A DNA stretch of 64,000 nt from CAYYIS01 sp964470965 (GTDB lineage: Bacteria; JAAXHH01; JABIQT01): the NCBI GenBank assembly GCA_964470965.1, contig CAYYIS010000024.1, positions 1 to 64,000 of the forward strand, given 5' to 3'. Below are positions 54,973 through 63,918 of this stretch, piece after piece; position 1 is the first letter of the stretch, and each line of letters starts with the position of its first letter. The notes under the pieces were generated by a model, which saw nothing but the letters and a program-made list of their open reading frames with translations, was not told the DNA's origin and did no database searches. The position numbers and the translations under genes were made by a program.

Positions 54973-56178
54973 ATGAAATATCGGCAATCGCACCTGGCTT
55001 CCATTTTGACCCCGTGGTTTTTTTCAGACGCGATCCTGAGTCAGGAGCCCGCAGAAGAGTTAACGAAAATCATCGAAAGGCCGCAGCATCCTGAACGGCA
55101 ACCGCTTGATTCGTTTACGCTTGAAGAGCTCATGGGGAAATTCGGGGTACCCGGTGTCAGTATTGCGGTCATCAAGGACTTCGAAATTCACTGGGCAAAA
55201 GGGTATGGTATCGCGGATGTGGCGACGGGTGCAATGGTCGATCTAGAAACACTCTTTCAGGCCGCATCCATCAGTAAGCCGGTAAATGCCATGGCCTTTT
55301 TAAAAGCAGTACAGGACGGGGAATTTTCGATGGACGAGGATATCAACCACATCCTGACGTCGTGGAATGTACCCGACGGTCCACTTACGAAAGACTATCC
55401 GGTTACAGCACGTGCGCTGGCCAGCCACCTCTCCGGTTTAGGCGATGGGTTCGGCTTTCCCGGGTATCACCCATCCGCCTCTCTTCCCACTGTTGTTCAA
55501 ATTCTCAATGGGGAAAAGCCATCCAATGTCGGCCCTGTAATGCTCGCCCGCCCACCCATGACCGCTTTTCATTATTCAGGCGGAGGTGTCATGGTTCTGC
55601 AACTAGCTCTGACCGATGCCATTGGCAGCCCCTATCCTGATATTCTCCAGGGCTATGTACTTGGCCCCGTCGGCATGACCCGTAGCACGTTCGAACAACC
55701 CCTTTCCCCTGAAAAAGATAAAAACGCCACCCGGGGTCATGATGGGAAGGGCAACATCATGGGCGCCAAATGGCATGTGTATCCTGAACTCGCCGCCGCG
55801 GGATTGTGGACCACGCCGACTGATCTGGCGAAATTTGCGATCGAAGTGCAGAAGTCCATAAAGGGGAAGGCGAACAACGTGCTTTCACAGGCGATGGTAC
55901 AAGAGATGCTGGATCCAGTCGGCATAGGCGATTACGGGATCGGTTTTTCCGTCACCAAACAGGACCAGGGATGGTATTTCGGACATGGCGGCGACAACTG
56001 GGGATTCAGGTGCGTCCTGAGAGCCCATAAAGTAAAAGGTCACGGATTCGCCATTATGACAAACGCCCAGAACGGTGGTGTCATTTTAGATGTGCTTGAA
56101 GAACGAATTGAGCGGGCCTACGGCTATGACTCACTGGACAAATCCATGCCCCGGAAAACTGCTCCGCAGGAACCCTGA
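54973..56178 (+). CDS. Serine hydrolase, class C beta-lactamase fold
   Basis: 401 aa. SxxK nucleophile motif SISK at 99-102 (FQAASISKPVNAMAFL), the Tyr motif in FHYSGGG and the C-terminal HGGDN in FGHGGDNWGF. Such CubicO/EstB-type enzymes are esterases, D-aminopeptidases or penicillin-binding-like; resistance to beta-lactams is not implied. An N-terminal hydrophobic stretch is weak as a signal (LASILTPWFFSDAILS), so export is uncertain. Confidence 0.88.
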   Translation: MKYRQSHLASILTPWFFSDAILSQEPAEELTKIIERPQHPERQPLDSFTLEELMGKFGVPGVSIAVIKDFEIHWAKGYGIADVATGAMVDLETLFQAASISKPVNAMAFLKAVQDGEFSMDEDINHILTSWNVPDGPLTKDYPVTARALASHLSGLGDGFGFPGYHPSASLPTVVQILNGEKPSNVGPVMLARPPMTAFHYSGGGVMVLQLALTDAIGSPYPDILQGYVLGPVGMTRSTFEQPLSPEKDKNATRGHDGKGNIMGAKWHVYPELAAAGLWTTPTDLAKFAIEVQKSIKGKANNVLSQAMVQEMLDPVGIGDYGIGFSVTKQDQGWYFGHGGDNWGFRCVLRAHKVKGHGFAIMTNAQNGGVILDVLEERIERAYGYDSLDKSMPRKTAPQEP

Positions 56179-56956
56179 CGGATGGGGCCCTGCACCATAC
56201 CCTGTAGTGGTTATGCCCAACAAGCTTAGCGCAATCTTGGCTCCCGGTTAAAGACCCTGGATGAGACGGCATTGGGGGAATGCGCATGGACCAATTCAAC
56301 CGTTGTGTCGGAGGACGGGGCGCATGGTAACGGAGTTGTTAAAGCGGAGGGAGATTTGCCCCGGGAATCCGCCGAGATCCAATCAGAATGGTACAATAAT
56401 GCCGATCTGAAAATATGCTCCCGTGGTTGCCTCCCCACCGTAACGTATCCAATTTCGCTGGGTCTCAGGACCTAGATCAGATGCCCGTAGGGCTGCTACC
56501 CGGCTATGGGGTAACACCACTATCTAAATTCTCAAGTACAGCCTTCCTCCGTTCGTCGGGAAACTTCGTTGGCCGTTCGATTTCACAATCCTCATGGGTT
56601 TAAGGATCCAGTAGTCCTCGGTTATTCGCAACGAATGCTAAAAAAAATATCCCAAAGCAACTATAATTGGAACGATAACATGAGATTTTTGTATTCATTT
56701 CATTTGTTTTCCCGTGAAGCCAGGCAGGTTCGCCATGGCCTGATCGGCCGAGTCATCTACCAGACACGCTTGCCGTATCGATACGGCACCGCCTTCCGCA
56801 ACAAAGGCAAGTCCACAGGAGTCACCTGGCGGCCGAAACTATTGTATGCGGCGTGCTCACGGACCTTTGATACCGTCCCGGCTTGTCAGTCACCCGCAGG
56901 TTAAGGGGGCAAAAAGGCAAGTCTCTGGTTCGATTTCTGTGGAGAAACGAACCAGC
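56179..56956. other. Low-coding gap, 778 nt
   Basis: Several overlapping short frames but none convincing. One plus-strand frame (about 56229-56475: TVVSEDGAHGNGV, SAEIQSEWYNNADLK) has protein-like composition without a start or SD and could be a gene relic. The right edge has a strong hairpin (56925-56955). Confidence 0.5.
56925..56955 (-). terminator. Strong hairpin after the alcohol dehydrogenase gene
   Basis: CTGGTTCG (56925-56932), bulged A, TTTCT, loop GTGG, AGAAA, CGAACCAG (56948-56955): 13 paired bases with one bulge, starting 1 nt past the dehydrogenase stop. Read on the minus strand, a T run (CCTTTTT) follows about ten bases later, so an intrinsic terminator is likely though the T tract is offset. 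Confidence 0.6.
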
Positions 56957-58000
56957 CTAAAACCGATCTATGACGGTAACTCCCTGCTGAGCGAACCGTC
57001 CCATTGCCTCCAGCTCGGCCCCGGCTTCTTCCAGTGACACCCGTTTACCGATTAATCTGTCCGGCTGCAGCATACCAGCAGTTATCATCTGCAGCATCTC
57101 ATCATAGCCATGCGCCTGCATGCCGTGGCTGCCGACGATGTCCAGTTCCCGGGCGACAACTTCATTCATGGGTATGGCAACGTCACTCTCCTCCGCCAGC
57201 GTCAATCCGATCTGCACGTGGCGCCCTCGTTTCCGAAGAGACCGGACGGAATTCCTACAGGTCTCCCGAAGCCCCAGGGCATCGATCGACACATCCACGC
57301 CGCCATCTGTTTCCATTCGGATGTACTCCGCAGGATCTCCGACAGATTTTGAGTTTACCGTTTTCTTCGCCCCGAATGCCTCCGCCTGGTCAAGCTTGGC
57401 ATCGTCGATATCAACTCCGATAACGTAACTGCCAAGCGCCGTAGCGATCATAATAGCGGAGAGCCCCACACCACCGCACCCGTATACAGCAACACGTTTC
57501 CCGGCGGTGACCTGCCCCTGGACCACCACCCCCCGGAACGCGGTCATGAACCGGCAGCCCAGACTCGCGGCTTCCACAAATTCCAGTTGGTCGGGCAGCT
57601 TAACGATATTTGTGTCCGCATAGGGAATGGCTACATATTCCGCAAACGAACCCCATCCCGTGAAGCCGGGCTGAAACTCATTGTCACAGATTTGCTGATT
57701 TCCTGACTGACACTGTGGACAGTAACCGCAGCCACAGCAAAACGGTACCGTGACCCGGTCACCGACTTCCACAGCCTGAACCCGGGCGCCCGCCGCAGAG
57801 ATGACACCCGCCATCTCATGCCCGGGTACATGTGGAAATTCCGTTATGCCCGGATCATGCCCCATCCAGGCATGCCAGTCGCTCCGGCAAATTCCGTTGG
57901 CTTCCACTTTGATGACGACCCCATCTTCTGAAGGTTTGGGATCCGGTACTTCTCTCACAACAAGCGGCTTTTCGAATGCGACCATCAGGGCTGCTTTCAT
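56957..58000 (-). CDS. Zinc-dependent alcohol dehydrogenase (MDR family)
   Basis: 347 aa. NGICRSDWHAW and VPGHEMAGVI (catalytic zinc), the structural zinc loop CGCGYCPQCQSGNQQICDN, Rossmann loop VAVYGCGGVGLSAIMIA. About 30% similar by eye to the first dehydrogenase in the window. Start 58000 (MKAALMVAF) is the family start; the upstream 27 codons are rejected. NAD(P)-linked oxidation of an alcohol or polyol; substrate unknown. Stands alone between two non-coding gaps. Confidence 0.9.
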   Translation of the reverse strand: MKAALMVAFEKPLVVREVPDPKPSEDGVVIKVEANGICRSDWHAWMGHDPGITEFPHVPGHEMAGVISAAGARVQAVEVGDRVTVPFCCGCGYCPQCQSGNQQICDNEFQPGFTGWGSFAEYVAIPYADTNIVKLPDQLEFVEAASLGCRFMTAFRGVVVQGQVTAGKRVAVYGCGGVGLSAIMIATALGSYVIGVDIDDAKLDQAEAFGAKKTVNSKSVGDPAEYIRMETDGGVDVSIDALGLRETCRNSVRSLRKRGRHVQIGLTLAEESDVAIPMNEVVARELDIVGSHGMQAHGYDEMLQMITAGMLQPDRLIGKRVSLEEAGAELEAMGRFAQQGVTVIDRF

Positions 58001-58698
58001 CAGGCTGGTTCTCCCGTGGCGTTCTAAAATCTGTTTGGCAGTATAAATTGATCCGCATATCTGTATCCGTTTGTGGACCACGCGTCAAGTAGTATTTAAG
58101 CTACGGTAAACCGAGGCTGTCGTAATCATAACCAGATAATATTCCGGATACACTGCGAAACAGAACCGCGTATGCATCATACGACTATTCCTCTTGACAT
58201 CCACCCACGCTTTTTCCTTATATCACATTTTGGTTGAAAATCACAATACCCTGGAAATCATGTTCAGGATATATGCATGATTAACATAATCACTGCCTGG
58301 ACGCAGACGATGGAAAAGGTGTTATGAACCTTCATTTTCGCAAGCCGACTGCGATCGATTTCTTAGATTGGGCCCTATGCCGTGAACGACCTCGGTGCAG
58401 GGGTAACAGATCGTCAATGCGACTTAGCACATTGAATCCATCAAGTTGAAATATGGGTGCCCCCATAGCAATGTCCGCCCGGCTAAAGTCGTTTTTCCGG
58501 CACGTTTTATCCGGATCGAAGTCTTCAACAGCGGTATAGCAAGAACCGGATAGGCCGCATCGCTATGTACTGCGTTGTTCTCCGCAAGGAAAATGAGGAA
58601 TGGGGATCCACAAACGGTCCAATCTCTGATCCACCCCCCTCCGAGTAATCTGAAACAGGGGTTTCTTTTAGTTCTTTTCTTCCAAAATAAAAGGTAAA
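58001..58698. other. Divergent gap, 698 nt
   Basis: No convincing gene. A TTGACA at 58194-58199 has TATATC 19 bp later, a sub-optimal plus-strand promoter but about 480 bp from the next gene. An inverted repeat TATGGG-4-CCCATA lies at 58452-58467. A 93-codon minus-strand frame (58424-58705) overlaps the next gene's start and has no family match. Confidence 0.5.
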
Positions 58699-59532
58699 AT
58701 GCCAATTCTATCCTGCTCCGACCACACTTTCTGGGAAGAAAACGGATACATCCTCATACCTAACGCGGTGCCTCAGTCACACCTCGAAACGGTGATCGAT
58801 GAGATCTGGTGGTTTCTGGAGATGGACCGAAACGATCCGAACGACTGGTACCGTGAACCGCACCGACCGGGCGGCATGGTGGAAATGTACCAGACGCAAG
58901 GCCTCTGGAATAACAGGCAGTGTCCCAGGGTGCATCAGGCGTTTACCGAAATCTGGGATACGGAAGAGCTGTGGGTGAGCTTCGACCGGGTGAACATGAA
59001 ACCGCCGGTCCGACAGGACAAGCCGGAATGGAACCATCCCGGAATGGTACACTGGGATATGGATACGGCCGGCCTGACGGAATTGACACTCCGGGTGCAG
59101 GGTGTCCTGTACCTTACCGACACAGCGGTAAACCAGGGCGGCTTTCAGTGCATCCCCGGTTTTCATCGGGAATTCTTCGAATGGGTAAAAACGCAGCCTA
59201 AAAGCCGGGATACACGACGGCCGGACCTGACCGGCCTGGATGTAAAACCGATTCCCGGTAATGCCGGCGACCTGCTGATCTGGCACAGCCTGCTGCCCCA
59301 CGGAAACGGACAAAACACGGCGACAAAACCCCGGTTGGCGCAGTATATCTCCATGTCGCCCAATCCAAGTCCGTCGGAAGAAGCGCGTCAGCAGCGAATC
59401 CGGATGTGGCAGGAGCGCCTCCACCCGGAGGGCACAGCCTTTCCGGGCGATCCACGCCGCCTCGAAGCTCAGAACCCTCCCGCGGAGTTGACGCCTCTTG
59501 GCAGAAAACTCCTGGGCATGGAACCCTGGTAA
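58699..59532 (+). CDS. Phytanoyl-CoA dioxygenase family protein
   Basis: 277 aa Fe(II)/2-oxoglutarate oxygenase. Iron ligands His118 and Asp120 in MVHWDMD and distal His201 in LLPHGNG; Arg212 in KPRLAQY for 2-oxoglutarate. N-terminal FWEENGYILIPNAVP is typical of PhyH. SD AAGG. These enzymes hydroxylate small molecules in environmental bacteria, often near sulfatases; the substrate is unknown. The molybdopterin gene follows 4 nt later. Confidence 0.9.
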   Translation: MPILSCSDHTFWEENGYILIPNAVPQSHLETVIDEIWWFLEMDRNDPNDWYREPHRPGGMVEMYQTQGLWNNRQCPRVHQAFTEIWDTEELWVSFDRVNMKPPVRQDKPEWNHPGMVHWDMDTAGLTELTLRVQGVLYLTDTAVNQGGFQCIPGFHREFFEWVKTQPKSRDTRRPDLTGLDVKPIPGNAGDLLIWHSLLPHGNGQNTATKPRLAQYISMSPNPSPSEEARQQRIRMWQERLHPEGTAFPGDPRRLEAQNPPAELTPLGRKLLGMEPW

Positions 59533-59536
59533 TCCT

Positions 59537-60193
59537 ATGCAACCTTCCTGGCTACCTCCCAACCAGATGCCAACCGGATCGTTCCAGATCACCGGGGAAC
59601 GAGAGGCGCCTCCCGGGGCGCTGGACGAAAAAAACTGGCGGCTTGTTATCACCGGTCTTGTTAAAACTCCGCGCACGCTGACACTGCCCGATGTGCAGAC
59701 ATTGGCCACGCGGCAATTGGAAACGGATATCCATTGTGTCACGGGATGGTCTTACAGGGGCATGCGCTTCACCGGATTTCCCCTTGAAACCCTGCTAGAC
59801 CTTGTCCGTCCCACTCCGGAGACAAAATACGTCTGGTTTAGAGCGTATTCCCCGCGTAACCACGACACCTCTCTTCCTCTAGATCTGGCCCGGGAAGACA
59901 CTTGGCTGGTGACGCACGCCAACGGCGCACCGCTCGAGCCTTCCCACGGCTATCCGCTTCGTACCGTAACACCGTCCCGATATTTCTACAAAAGCCTCAA
60001 ATGGATCCACCGAATCGAACTGCTGTCGCAAGACCGTGTCGGGTTCTGGGAACGGACCGGTAGCTACCACAACAACGGTAATCCCTGGCCGGGCGATCAG
60101 CGCTATGTATCCGGTGTTTTGAAACCGGAGCGGGTCAAACGGTTCATATCCCTCTGCTGGAGTTTCAGTTACCAATCTAACCACTATGGATGA
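59537..60193 (+). CDS. Molybdopterin-dependent oxidoreductase (sulfite oxidase fold)
   Basis: 218 aa. Mo-ligating Cys67 in IHCVTGWSYRGMRFTGFPLETLL, then TWLVTHANGAPLEPSHGYPLRTVTPSRYFYKSLKWIHRIEL, the sulfite-oxidase/MsrP (YedY) core. No Tat signal and no C-terminal dimerisation domain, so a small cytoplasmic form. Start ATG 59537, 4 nt after the dioxygenase stop; the longer frame lies inside that gene. The pair may act in one pathway. Confidence 0.85.
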   Translation: MQPSWLPPNQMPTGSFQITGEREAPPGALDEKNWRLVITGLVKTPRTLTLPDVQTLATRQLETDIHCVTGWSYRGMRFTGFPLETLLDLVRPTPETKYVWFRAYSPRNHDTSLPLDLAREDTWLVTHANGAPLEPSHGYPLRTVTPSRYFYKSLKWIHRIELLSQDRVGFWERTGSYHNNGNPWPGDQRYVSGVLKPERVKRFISLCWSFSYQSNHYG

Positions 60194-60302
60194 TGTTGCT
60201 ACTTTGAAATTAGGACAACCAACTTATGATACATACAGTTACTATGGTGACGGGGATGTAGCGGTAACCGAAACCTCTAGTGAAGACGGTGAGGACAAGT
60301 AA
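60186..60302 (+). CDS. Possible 38-aa acidic ORF
   Basis: The ATG overlaps the end of the molybdopterin gene. The product is MDDVATLKLGQPTYDTYSYY and then an acidic tail ending EDGEDK. No SD. Base composition shifts to AT-rich here, so it may be the surviving end of a gene brought in with the island, or chance. Confidence 0.25.
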   Translation: MDDVATLKLGQPTYDTYSYYGDGDVAVTETSSEDGEDK

Positions 60303-60421
60303 TAATAGCGCGTTCTTCTTGAAAGAAGACAGGTAGGCAATAACATGCGCGGAACCAATCATAGTGATATTTTGCCTGTCGGAAAATTGTTGATTGAAAC
60401 GCCACCCAAGGAGGAATATCA

Positions 60422-61357
60422 ATGAAAAATGCAATCCTTCTTCTCGGTTTCAATCGAGTTGACTACTTTGGTCAAACACTTGCAGCTCTACAAGCTAATG
60501 AAGCAGCACACGAATGCGATTTGCACGTTTATCTTGATGGGGGACAGAAGGCACGACAAGAAGAAATCATCACCCTCGTTAAAGCATCAACATTTGAAAA
60601 TGTCAATTATGTTTTACGCAAAAGTAACTGGGGTATTGGTCGCCATCTTATCGATGCAAGAAGAACGCTATTCGATGAGTTAAATTATGACCGAGTAATA
60701 CTTTTAGAAGACGACATGATACTCGCTCCAAGTTATATTCAAACAGTATTAGAATTATCACAATGGTCACAACAGTTTTGCGATGTTGGAACGGTAATGG
60801 CCTACAACATCAATAATGATAGTCTAGAGCAACAACAATCACAACAAGACCAAGTTATCGCTACTAACCGTCATTTTTGGGGTTATGTTCTGACCAGGGA
60901 TGTTTGGCAAATTATCAAACCTATCGTTTATGATTTTGAAAAGAAATATTTGATGAACTCTTCCTATGAAAAACGCTCACATTTCCGCATTCGCTGGATG
61001 TTCATGCGCTCATGGATGAGCAAGAAACAACAAACACGTAGCGGAAATCGCATGGTGCCAGATGAGTGTTTAACAGCCCCATTTCCTAAGATTCCACGAA
61101 AATCTCCAACCAGTCAAGATGCGATAACAGCACTTGCATTATGGCATCATGGATTTGCAAGAATCACCACACGCGTATCAAGAGCGCAATATATTGGAGT
61201 TGAGGGTTTTTCATTTTCTCCTAAAGTATATGCTCAATTGGGATTCGAAGATCAAAACACCCTAGACCTCTCAACTCTAACCGAGGTTCCATCCACATTC
61301 CAATTCACAGCAAAGGACCAACAGGGCAACTCTATCAAACCCCGACCATACGAATGA
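60422..61357 (+). CDS. Glycosyltransferase-like protein in an AT-rich island
   Basis: 311 aa. N-terminal AILLLGFNRVDYFGQTLAAL, acidic metal-binding VILLEDDMILAPSYIQ and a later NRHFWGYVLTRDVW fit a GT-A glycosyltransferase. No signal peptide. Very strong SD AAGGAGG. Codon use and base composition are clearly more AT-rich than all neighbours, and the gene behind it is a wreck, so it probably arrived by transfer with a surface-polysaccharide locus. Confidence 0.75.
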   Translation: MKNAILLLGFNRVDYFGQTLAALQANEAAHECDLHVYLDGGQKARQEEIITLVKASTFENVNYVLRKSNWGIGRHLIDARRTLFDELNYDRVILLEDDMILAPSYIQTVLELSQWSQQFCDVGTVMAYNINNDSLEQQQSQQDQVIATNRHFWGYVLTRDVWQIIKPIVYDFEKKYLMNSSYEKRSHFRIRWMFMRSWMSKKQQTRSGNRMVPDECLTAPFPKIPRKSPTSQDAITALALWHHGFARITTRVSRAQYIGVEGFSFSPKVYAQLGFEDQNTLDLSTLTEVPSTFQFTAKDQQGNSIKPRPYE

Positions 61358-61366
61358 TTTGTTGGT

Positions 61367-61935
61367 ATGGGTCTCACAGTTGGAATTCTTGGTGCAGGTC
61401 GTTGGGGGCTGGTTCACATTAGAACGCTTACATCTCTCAAAGAAGAAGGCTTGATTAAACAATTATTCGTCTGTGATACAGATTCAGACAGACTAAATAA
61501 TCTCTCTCCACAAGGGGATGCAACCGTCACTACTTGGCGCAAAACGGTTGAACACAATTCGGTTGATTTAGTCGCCATTGTAACTCCGCCAGAAACACAT
61601 TGCCAATTATCAACAGGATTGATGTCACGCGGCATCGATGTATAAGTTGAAAAACCACTTGGCTTTTCAGAAACAGAAGCAGCAGTATTGTCGTGCAGTC
61701 GTAGAACAGGGCAATCGCTTTCAGTCGGATTTCTCTTAAGATTTCATCAGGTATTCAAAAGGCGATGGTTGCGAGGGGTAATATCGGGTCTGTTCATCGC
61801 ATAGAATTCACACAACACTCAACTAGAAAGGCACTCATAAAGGGAGATGTTATCGAGGCTTTAGGAGTCCGTGCAATAGACACAGTCCGTTCGCTACAAG
61901 GTGAAGTTGAACGACAACAAAGCTCAATCGTATGA
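61367..61935 (+). pseudogene. Decayed Gfo/Idh/MocA oxidoreductase gene
   Basis: The Rossmann start GILGAGRWGLVHIRTL and the IVTPPETHCQLSTGL step are intact, but the frame stops at TAA 61643-61645 exactly where VYVEKPLGF would continue. After the stop the same frame reads VEKPLGFSETEAAVLS, then a frameshift near 61760 leads to GNIGSVHRIEFTQHSTRKA in the next frame, ending at 61935. The C-terminal domain is missing. A nonsense change plus a frameshift plus truncation shows it is dead. Confidence 0.85.
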
Positions 61936-62311
61936 CTGGTACCGCGAAAATAACCGGATGCTAATCAGTGTCGATCTCTCAGGATGGCAGCCGTCCACAA
62001 TGGATCTACATGGGCTTCAATTGAAGAATTGCAACCTGAGAAACGCTGAATTGTCCGGCGCGAATCTGGAAGGCGCCAACCTGTCCAACAGCTCCCTAAG
62101 GCACGCCGCGTTATGCGGCGCGGATCTGGAAGGCGTTGATTTTACCGGTGCGGACCTCCGTGATACTGATTTCAGGGACACCACCCTTACTGTTGCCCGG
62201 TTCTGTGGCGTGCCTGGAGACGGTAACACAACAGGTGCCCATGTGACGGGAATGCGATTGGACGGCGCCGTGGTATTGTTCCCTGAGCAGAAGGCGTACC
62301 TGAAAAATTAG
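61901..62311 (+). CDS. Pentapeptide-repeat protein
   Basis: 136 aa from GTG 61901 (later start possible at ATG 61958). About 60 residues of A(N/D)LxG-type repeats: CNLRNAELSGANLEGANL, then ADLEGVDFTGADLRDTDF. Forms a right-handed beta-helix; roles in this family range from gyrase protection to unknown. Its start overlaps the tail of the pseudogene, so the N-terminus may have been fixed by the island's insertion. Confidence 0.75.
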   Translation: MKLNDNKAQSYDWYRENNRMLISVDLSGWQPSTMDLHGLQLKNCNLRNAELSGANLEGANLSNSSLRHAALCGADLEGVDFTGADLRDTDFRDTTLTVARFCGVPGDGNTTGAHVTGMRLDGAVVLFPEQKAYLKN

Positions 62312-62425
62312 GACAGAAGCCGATTGCGACCACATGTGAAAGATCAAAGAGAACCGACCCAACGGACCCGGGAAGAGTAAGGCCGGGGTCTACTATTGTT
62401 AATAGCGCCAAACCGGGACAAACCA

Positions 62426-63796
62426 ATGGCTGAACCAAACATACTTTACTTGATGACCGACCAACAGCGGTGGGATGCCATGGGTTGCAGCGGCGGTTGG
62501 GTGGATACGCCCAACATGGACCGTATTGCATCCGAAGGGGTGCGGTTCTCAAACTGTGTGACCACCTCTCCAGTATGTATCTCCGCCCGTGTCTCCATGG
62601 CTACCGGCCTGTATCCGCACCACACCGGCATCCGGCACAATATGGAACATACCCTGCCTCCGGAAACACCCACCTGGATGCAGGCTGTCCGCTCCGCCGG
62701 CTACCGAACCAGCCTGTTCGGTAAGACGCATCTGCATCCTCACAGCGGCGACCTCCGGGAACGGGAATACCTCTTAAACGCCTATGGCCTGGACGATGTC
62801 AACGAGATCGGCGGACCACGGGCCAGCGCCCGGGTGTTGAGCCACATGACGGCCGACTGGGATGAGGCAGGGATCTGGGAAGCGTACCAGGAGGATTTCA
62901 AAGAACGGTTTTCGAAAAAACCCAACATGGTCCGGCCGTCAACGCATCCGCTGGAGTGGTATGCAGACGTATATGTCGGCCGGCACGCGAAGAACTATCT
63001 ACGGGACTACCGTCGTGATGAACCCTGGTTCTGCTGGGTCAGCTTCGGCGGGCCCCATGAACCCTGGGACACACCGGAGCCCTATGCAAGTCAGTACGCC
63101 TCCGAACGAATGCCCGCGCCTGCAACCCGTCCGAAATCACTAGGACCACACCCCACCAACACACTGGACAGCCGATATGAAGAGGCACCGATCCTGGAAC
63201 CGGGCGACACGGGCGCCATGAGGGCGGATTATGCCGGCAATGTCTCCTTGATAGACGCCCAAATCGGGGAACTCCTCGATACCATCGAGGAGCGCGGCGA
63301 GTTAGGCAGCACTGTGATCATATTGACCTCGGACCACGGCGAACATAACGGTGATGCCGGCCTGATCTACAAGGAAACGTTCCTCGACGGCGCGGTGCGT
63401 GTCCCGATGCTCGTACGCACGCCCGACACGTGCAACAGCCACGCGGGCGGGCAGGTAAACGACTCCTTCGTGGAATGGTTCGATGCGGGACCGACGCTCG
63501 TCGAACTTGCGGGCGGCGAACTCACACATGAGCAGTCTGCTAAATCGCTGTTGCCTTCCCTGTCCAATTCGTCTTTAGTCCACCGAGAAGAGGCGATCTC
63601 AGAATACCGGCAGGAAACGATGATAATGAATGATAAATGGAAGATGGCGGTGAACGAGTATATGGAGCCGTACCTGTTGATCGACCGGGAGCAGGACCCC
63701 GGAGAAACGCGCAATCTCGCAGGGGTACCGGATACGGAAACGGTTGTGGAGGAATTGGTGGGGAGAATCAAGGAACGGGTGAAATTTACACGGTAG
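62426..63796 (+). CDS. Type I sulfatase (alkaline phosphatase superfamily)
   Basis: 456 aa. NILYLMTDQQRWDAMG, the active-site region SPVCISARVSMATGLYPHHTGIR, and SDHGEHNGDAGLIYKETFLDGAVRVPMLVR. The formylglycine motif reads Cys51-Ile-Ser-Ala-Arg55 instead of CxPSR, which may still be matured but is unusual. No signal peptide, so cytoplasmic unless exported otherwise. Probably desulfates a sugar or choline-like compound. ATG 62426 is preferred over TTG 62396. Confidence 0.88.
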   Translation: MAEPNILYLMTDQQRWDAMGCSGGWVDTPNMDRIASEGVRFSNCVTTSPVCISARVSMATGLYPHHTGIRHNMEHTLPPETPTWMQAVRSAGYRTSLFGKTHLHPHSGDLREREYLLNAYGLDDVNEIGGPRASARVLSHMTADWDEAGIWEAYQEDFKERFSKKPNMVRPSTHPLEWYADVYVGRHAKNYLRDYRRDEPWFCWVSFGGPHEPWDTPEPYASQYASERMPAPATRPKSLGPHPTNTLDSRYEEAPILEPGDTGAMRADYAGNVSLIDAQIGELLDTIEERGELGSTVIILTSDHGEHNGDAGLIYKETFLDGAVRVPMLVRTPDTCNSHAGGQVNDSFVEWFDAGPTLVELAGGELTHEQSAKSLLPSLSNSSLVHREEAISEYRQETMIMNDKWKMAVNEYMEPYLLIDREQDPGETRNLAGVPDTETVVEELVGRIKERVKFTR

Positions 63797-63884
63797 TAAG
63801 ATAGGCATCTGAGGTTCCGGCACGGTACGCAATCCAGATTCTGATTTAAATATAATCTGCCTGGCGTGATCGGGCCGTGGTGCC

Positions 63885-63918
63885 GTTCAACCAATTCTTT
63901 TATTCTGAACAATTTTTT
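63885..63918 (+). terminator. Weak terminator-like hairpin after the sulfatase gene
   Basis: GTTCA (63885-63889) and TGAAC (63906-63910) with a 16-nt loop, followed by a T run (63913-63918). The stem is only 5 bp, so the call is tentative. The remaining sequence to 64000 shows nothing else. Confidence 0.3.

Noticed and set aside
54973..56178. Beta-lactamase resistance gene
   Set aside because: The SxxK and HGG motifs fit the broad CubicO/EstB serine hydrolase group; nothing points to a true class C beta-lactamase.
56179..56956. Transposon or IS remnant
   Set aside because: The region is poor in coding potential, but no terminal inverted repeats, target duplications or transposase motifs were found.
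58777..59742. 321-codon open frame on the minus strand
   Set aside because: Antisense to the phytanoyl-CoA dioxygenase and molybdopterin genes, both with intact catalytic residues.
60210..60434. 74-codon minus-strand frame with hydrophobic composition
   Set aside because: It overlaps the SD and start of the glycosyltransferase gene on the other strand; the hydrophobic look comes from AT-rich sequence.
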